A DNA stretch of 64,000 bases from the NCBI GenBank assembly GCA_021234155.1, contig JAJEKV010000137.1:1216225-1280224 (forward strand), written 5' to 3'. A model generated the notes under the pieces. The model was not told where the DNA came from and searched no databases. It worked only from the letters and a program-made list of their open reading frames with translations. The DNA comes from Isoetes taiwanensis (Eukaryota > Streptophyta > Lycopodiopsida > Isoetales > Isoetaceae). Shown piece after piece: positions 61,701 to 64,000 of the stretch (position 1 is the first letter of the stretch; each line of letters opens with the position of its first letter). The position numbers and the translations under genes were made by a program.

Positions 61701-63005
61701 CAAACACAACAGCGTAATCCATATCTACTAACTGTGCAACAGAAATTAGATTCTTCACAAGTGAAGGTACACATAAAACATCCTTCAAGTTCACTACTTT
61801 TCCTTGAAGATCAAAAAGTTCTAACATTCCTGTACATTGGACATCTTGTAACTTTTCATTTCCCAGCTTGATATGCTTAATTCTTCCTTCTTTCCCCTCC
61901 TTGAACAATTTAGCTGAGCTGGTCACGGATTTTTCTGCTCCACTATCTAATATTAACATTTCATCAATGTTGTTAGAACTTTCTTTTGAAATAACTAAAA
62001 TATTATGGTTACTTACCTCAACATCTTCATCTTCTTCACTAGAGTCCTCTTCAATATCCTGTACCAAATTTACAGCTGACTTTTGACCATCAAGATTCCT
62101 TCCACGTCCTCTAGAAACATTTCTTCCTCTGCTTGACCTGCCCCTGTTTATTTTGTTGCTAGAACACCTACTTGCAAAGTGACCTTTGCCTCCACAATTA
62201 AAGCATTCAACCTCTTTTAACTTAGGACAACTTGCCTTCAATTGACCTTTAGCCTTACAATGGAAACAAGGACCAATATCACTTTTATCTTTTACACTTT
62301 TACCTGAGAACTTGCCCTTGCCTTTCCCTGCATATAGCACCTCAACATTGTCTTCAACACCATCCTCATACATTATCTTGTGATGCTCGAACTCTGTTCG
62401 AATCATTTCTTCTCTGCAGATTCCCTGGTTTTGGCCACATTTCTGATAAGAGCTGACAACTGTTTATTTCCTTCAACAGCTCTAGCCACATGCAACAATT
62501 TTTGCTGCTCAGTTGGCAAGACCCCAGCTCCTTCTAAATCTGCAACTATGTTATCAATTTTAGCAAAAAACTTAGGCAAATCATCACCTTCTTTTACCCT
62601 TAACATTCTAAGTGCTTTGTCAAGGATATCAATTTGGGAGGATGACTTCTCCTCATAGTTCTTGAGTAAGAACTTCCAGATATCACAAGGGGACTTTCCC
62701 CTTATCTTAAGCAAGATTGAAGCTCTAACTTTGCTGGTTAATATACCATATGCTTCTCGAATCTTGACATTCTCATCCTTCCCACTTCTAGTTGACTCTA
62801 CTTCACCAGACTCTTCAGAAGTGCTGGCCCTTCTTCTTGCAACCACAGAGGTTGTATCTCCACTTGTACTAGTTCCTTGAACTATTTCCCAAAGCTCTTC
62901 ATTCTCTAGAACATTCTTGATTTGTTCTTTTCAGATCTGAAAGCCTGGACCCCCTTCATAGACAGCAATAGAGCTTAGCAACCCTGCTCCAAACCTGCTT
63001 GACAT
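58766..63005 (-). pseudogene. Copia-1 gag-pol
   Basis: Minus strand. Gag starts at 63005, right after the PBS; a stop at 62931-62933 replaces the Trp codon seen in Copia-2. Gag runs to about 62150 with two zinc knuckles: CFHCKAKGQLKASC (His replaced by Gln) and CFNCGGKGHFASRC. Protease LDSGAEKSVTSS lies near 61.95 kb. The frame changes at the 49-base duplication (61634-61731). Then come the pre-integrase finger (WHQRLCHVNH, CLGCMLGK), integrase HSDLCGP, RSDRGGE, NGIAEKK (to about 61.0 kb) and a frame break near 60810. RT: GCKWIFKIKQG (a stop follows near 60138), AFLNAELEEEIFMMQPPGFE, YVDD at 59720-59731; a stop at 59585. RNase H remnants (RPDISFAVNILSRYC near 59.36 kb) reach about 59.0 kb. 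The polyprotein would form particles and copy and integrate the element. Confidence 0.9.
61634..61731 (-). repeat. 49-bp tandem duplication in Copia-1
   Basis: 61634-61682 and 61683-61731 are nearly identical (CTTTACATTGATATTTGTC ... CATATCTACTAA), differing by one base (GTGTAA against GCGTAA). The unit is not a multiple of three, so it shifts the pol frame at the protease-integrase junction. Copia-2 has a single copy at the equivalent place (about 37000). Confidence 0.9.
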
Positions 63006-63018
63006 GGCTCTGATACCA
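63006..63018 (-). promoter_or_regulatory. Copia-1 primer-binding site
   Basis: The plus strand reads GGCTCTGATACCA, so the element strand reads TGGTATCAGAGCC, complementary to the 3' end of initiator Met-tRNA. It is one base from the LTR edge, and the gag ATG follows directly. Confidence 0.95.
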
Positions 63019-63019
63019 C

Positions 63020-63666
63020 TGTTAGAGAATAGATTATATTTGCAAGTTCTACTCAACCTCTATTCTATTCTCAAGGTCTATTACAAGACCAACCTTATAA
63101 GTTCACACTTTAATCTTAAAACCACAAGAGTATATTTAATTTTCAACCATTATAAGAAATCATAGCAATCACTATTCATTTGGCATCGAATGATTTACTG
63201 TAGCATTACAACACTTGGAGAACTCGAGCATCCAATATTTCATGGATCCAACTCAATCCGGCACACCAAACTTGGTTCTCTATATCCTGCAAGTTCATCT
63301 GCATCTTTATAACTCTTCTGCATGTAGAATCCGATCGGTGAGGCTTGGCCATCGGCATTCTATATAAGTCTCTCTTATCTTCAATATATCTCATATTTCT
63401 CGAGCTTGGAATTATCCCACATGCGTTTCGGGCTTCAACCATTGAACGACCATTTCATATAGTTAAATGTTAACCATTAACCAACAATTAACCTTTAACT
63501 ATACTTCCAACAAGAAATTCGTGCATATACCTAGGTTCCAGTTTCAAACCATGCAAGTGCTGAACATACCTAGGTTCAAGTTGTGATCTTCATGCTTACT
63601 GCTTCAATAGCTTGCCCTAAACTGTATACCTTCTTATAACATGTTGACACTGCGACACTACTAACA
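63020..63666 (-). repeat. Copia-1 5' LTR
   Basis: 647 bases, starts and ends as the other LTR. It should carry the element's promoter; no TATA box is singled out. Shorter than the 3' LTR mainly through the roughly 30-base loss near 63650. Confidence 0.92.
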
Positions 63667-63671
63667 CAACC
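63667..63671. repeat. Copia-1 target site duplication, right
   Basis: CAACC, identical to 58074-58078. Confidence 0.9.
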
Positions 63672-63717
63672 ATGTATAATGGTGGAGGTAGGACCTTTCG
63701 AGGTGTTGTAAATTGTT

Positions 63718-63995
63718 GGAAAAACTACCAAAATGCCCCAATGAGTTTATGTAATTACTAAAATGCCCTTATGAGTTTTAAAATTACCAAAATACCCCTG
63801 ACTCAAATAAATATACAAATAAATTAGCAATTTGCCCTTACACACCAAACTTAATTACCAAAATACCACTACACACCCAACTTAATTACCAAAATGGCAT
63901 TACATACAAATTTTGATCAATCTATACCAAATTTAATTACCAAAATGCTCTATACATCAAATTTAATTACCAAAATACCCATACATAGTCTTGTT
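63718..63995 (+). repeat. AATTACCAAAATGCCC minisatellite
   Basis: Eight or more imperfect units built from TTAATTACCAAAATNCC with spacers of about 15-20 bases (ACACACCAAAC and similar). The array continues to the window edge. Not coding. Confidence 0.8.
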
Positions 63996-64000
63996 GTGAC

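Larger units (their letters stand above)
58079..63666 (-). mobile_element. Copia-1: full-length Ty1/Copia retrotransposon
   Basis: On the minus strand the order is 5' LTR (63666-63020), PBS, gag, protease, integrase, RT, RNase H, polypurine tract, 3' LTR (58753-58079). LTRs begin TGTTAG and end CTAACA, and are flanked by a perfect CAACC duplication. All Copia domains are present, including the RT YVDD block. The frame is broken by nonsense codons, small indels and a 49-base tandem duplication, so it is defective as read. It is the better-preserved relative of Copia-2 and serves as the internal reference for it. Confidence 0.93.

Noticed and set aside
1-64000. tRNA and rRNA genes
   Set aside because: I looked for cloverleaf signals and conserved rRNA blocks and saw none; only tRNA-complementary primer sites of the Copia elements.

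Overview
The window looks like nuclear DNA from a land plant with a large, repeat-rich genome. The evidence is spliced genes with GT..AG introns, two Ty1/Copia retrotransposons primed by initiator-methionine tRNA, a plant LINE, and a nuclear MsrA gene of the plant secretory (MSRA5-like) type. About 5 kb of clearly single-copy-looking sequence sits in a sea of decayed repeats. The species cannot be named from sequence alone. Low gene density and the style of the LINE would fit a fern, lycophyte or gymnosperm as well as an angiosperm.

Layout. 1-11.4 kb: mostly unrecognised AT-rich sequence, a LINE endonuclease scrap (4.9 kb), a tandem duplication (6.3 kb) and a TTTCTC microsatellite (7.5 kb). 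11.4-19 kb: two inverted copies of an unclassified dispersed repeat (called family R here) around a LINE tail and low-complexity DNA. 19-25 kb: unrecognised DNA, a possible LINE ORF1 scrap and a decayed minus-strand coding block. 26.1-30.9 kb: a multi-exon gene with a ParB-like segment and a DNA-methylase-like motif, interrupted by frameshifts. 31.4-40.6 kb: two further R copies that bracket a 5'-truncated LINE; the second is split by a 4.7 kb Copia element (Copia-2). 41.0-43.5 kb: an unrecognised spliced coding family with a coiled coil. 43.7-52.6 kb: decayed coding scraps, tandem repeats and a cluster of GC-rich palindromic motifs, probably old transposons. 53.6 kb: a strong foldback. 53.95-55.35 kb: an apparently intact four-exon MsrA gene. 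58.08-63.67 kb: a full-length minus-strand Copia element (Copia-1) with a perfect 5-bp target duplication. 63.7-64 kb: a minisatellite.

The most general observation is that the differences between LTR pairs, and many frameshifts in the Copia elements, the LINE and the 41-43 kb gene, fall on CAG/CTG triplets (CAG becomes CG, CGA or CGAG; CTG becomes CTTTG or TTTG). The MsrA gene shows none. CAG/CTG is the CHG methylation context of plants, so I infer either read-calling errors at methylated sites or a methylation-linked mutation process. Either way, apparent decay in the repeats is overstated and LTR divergence should not be used for dating. The strongest candidates for something undescribed are the ParB/methylase-like gene, the coiled-coil family at 41-43.5 kb, and family R.
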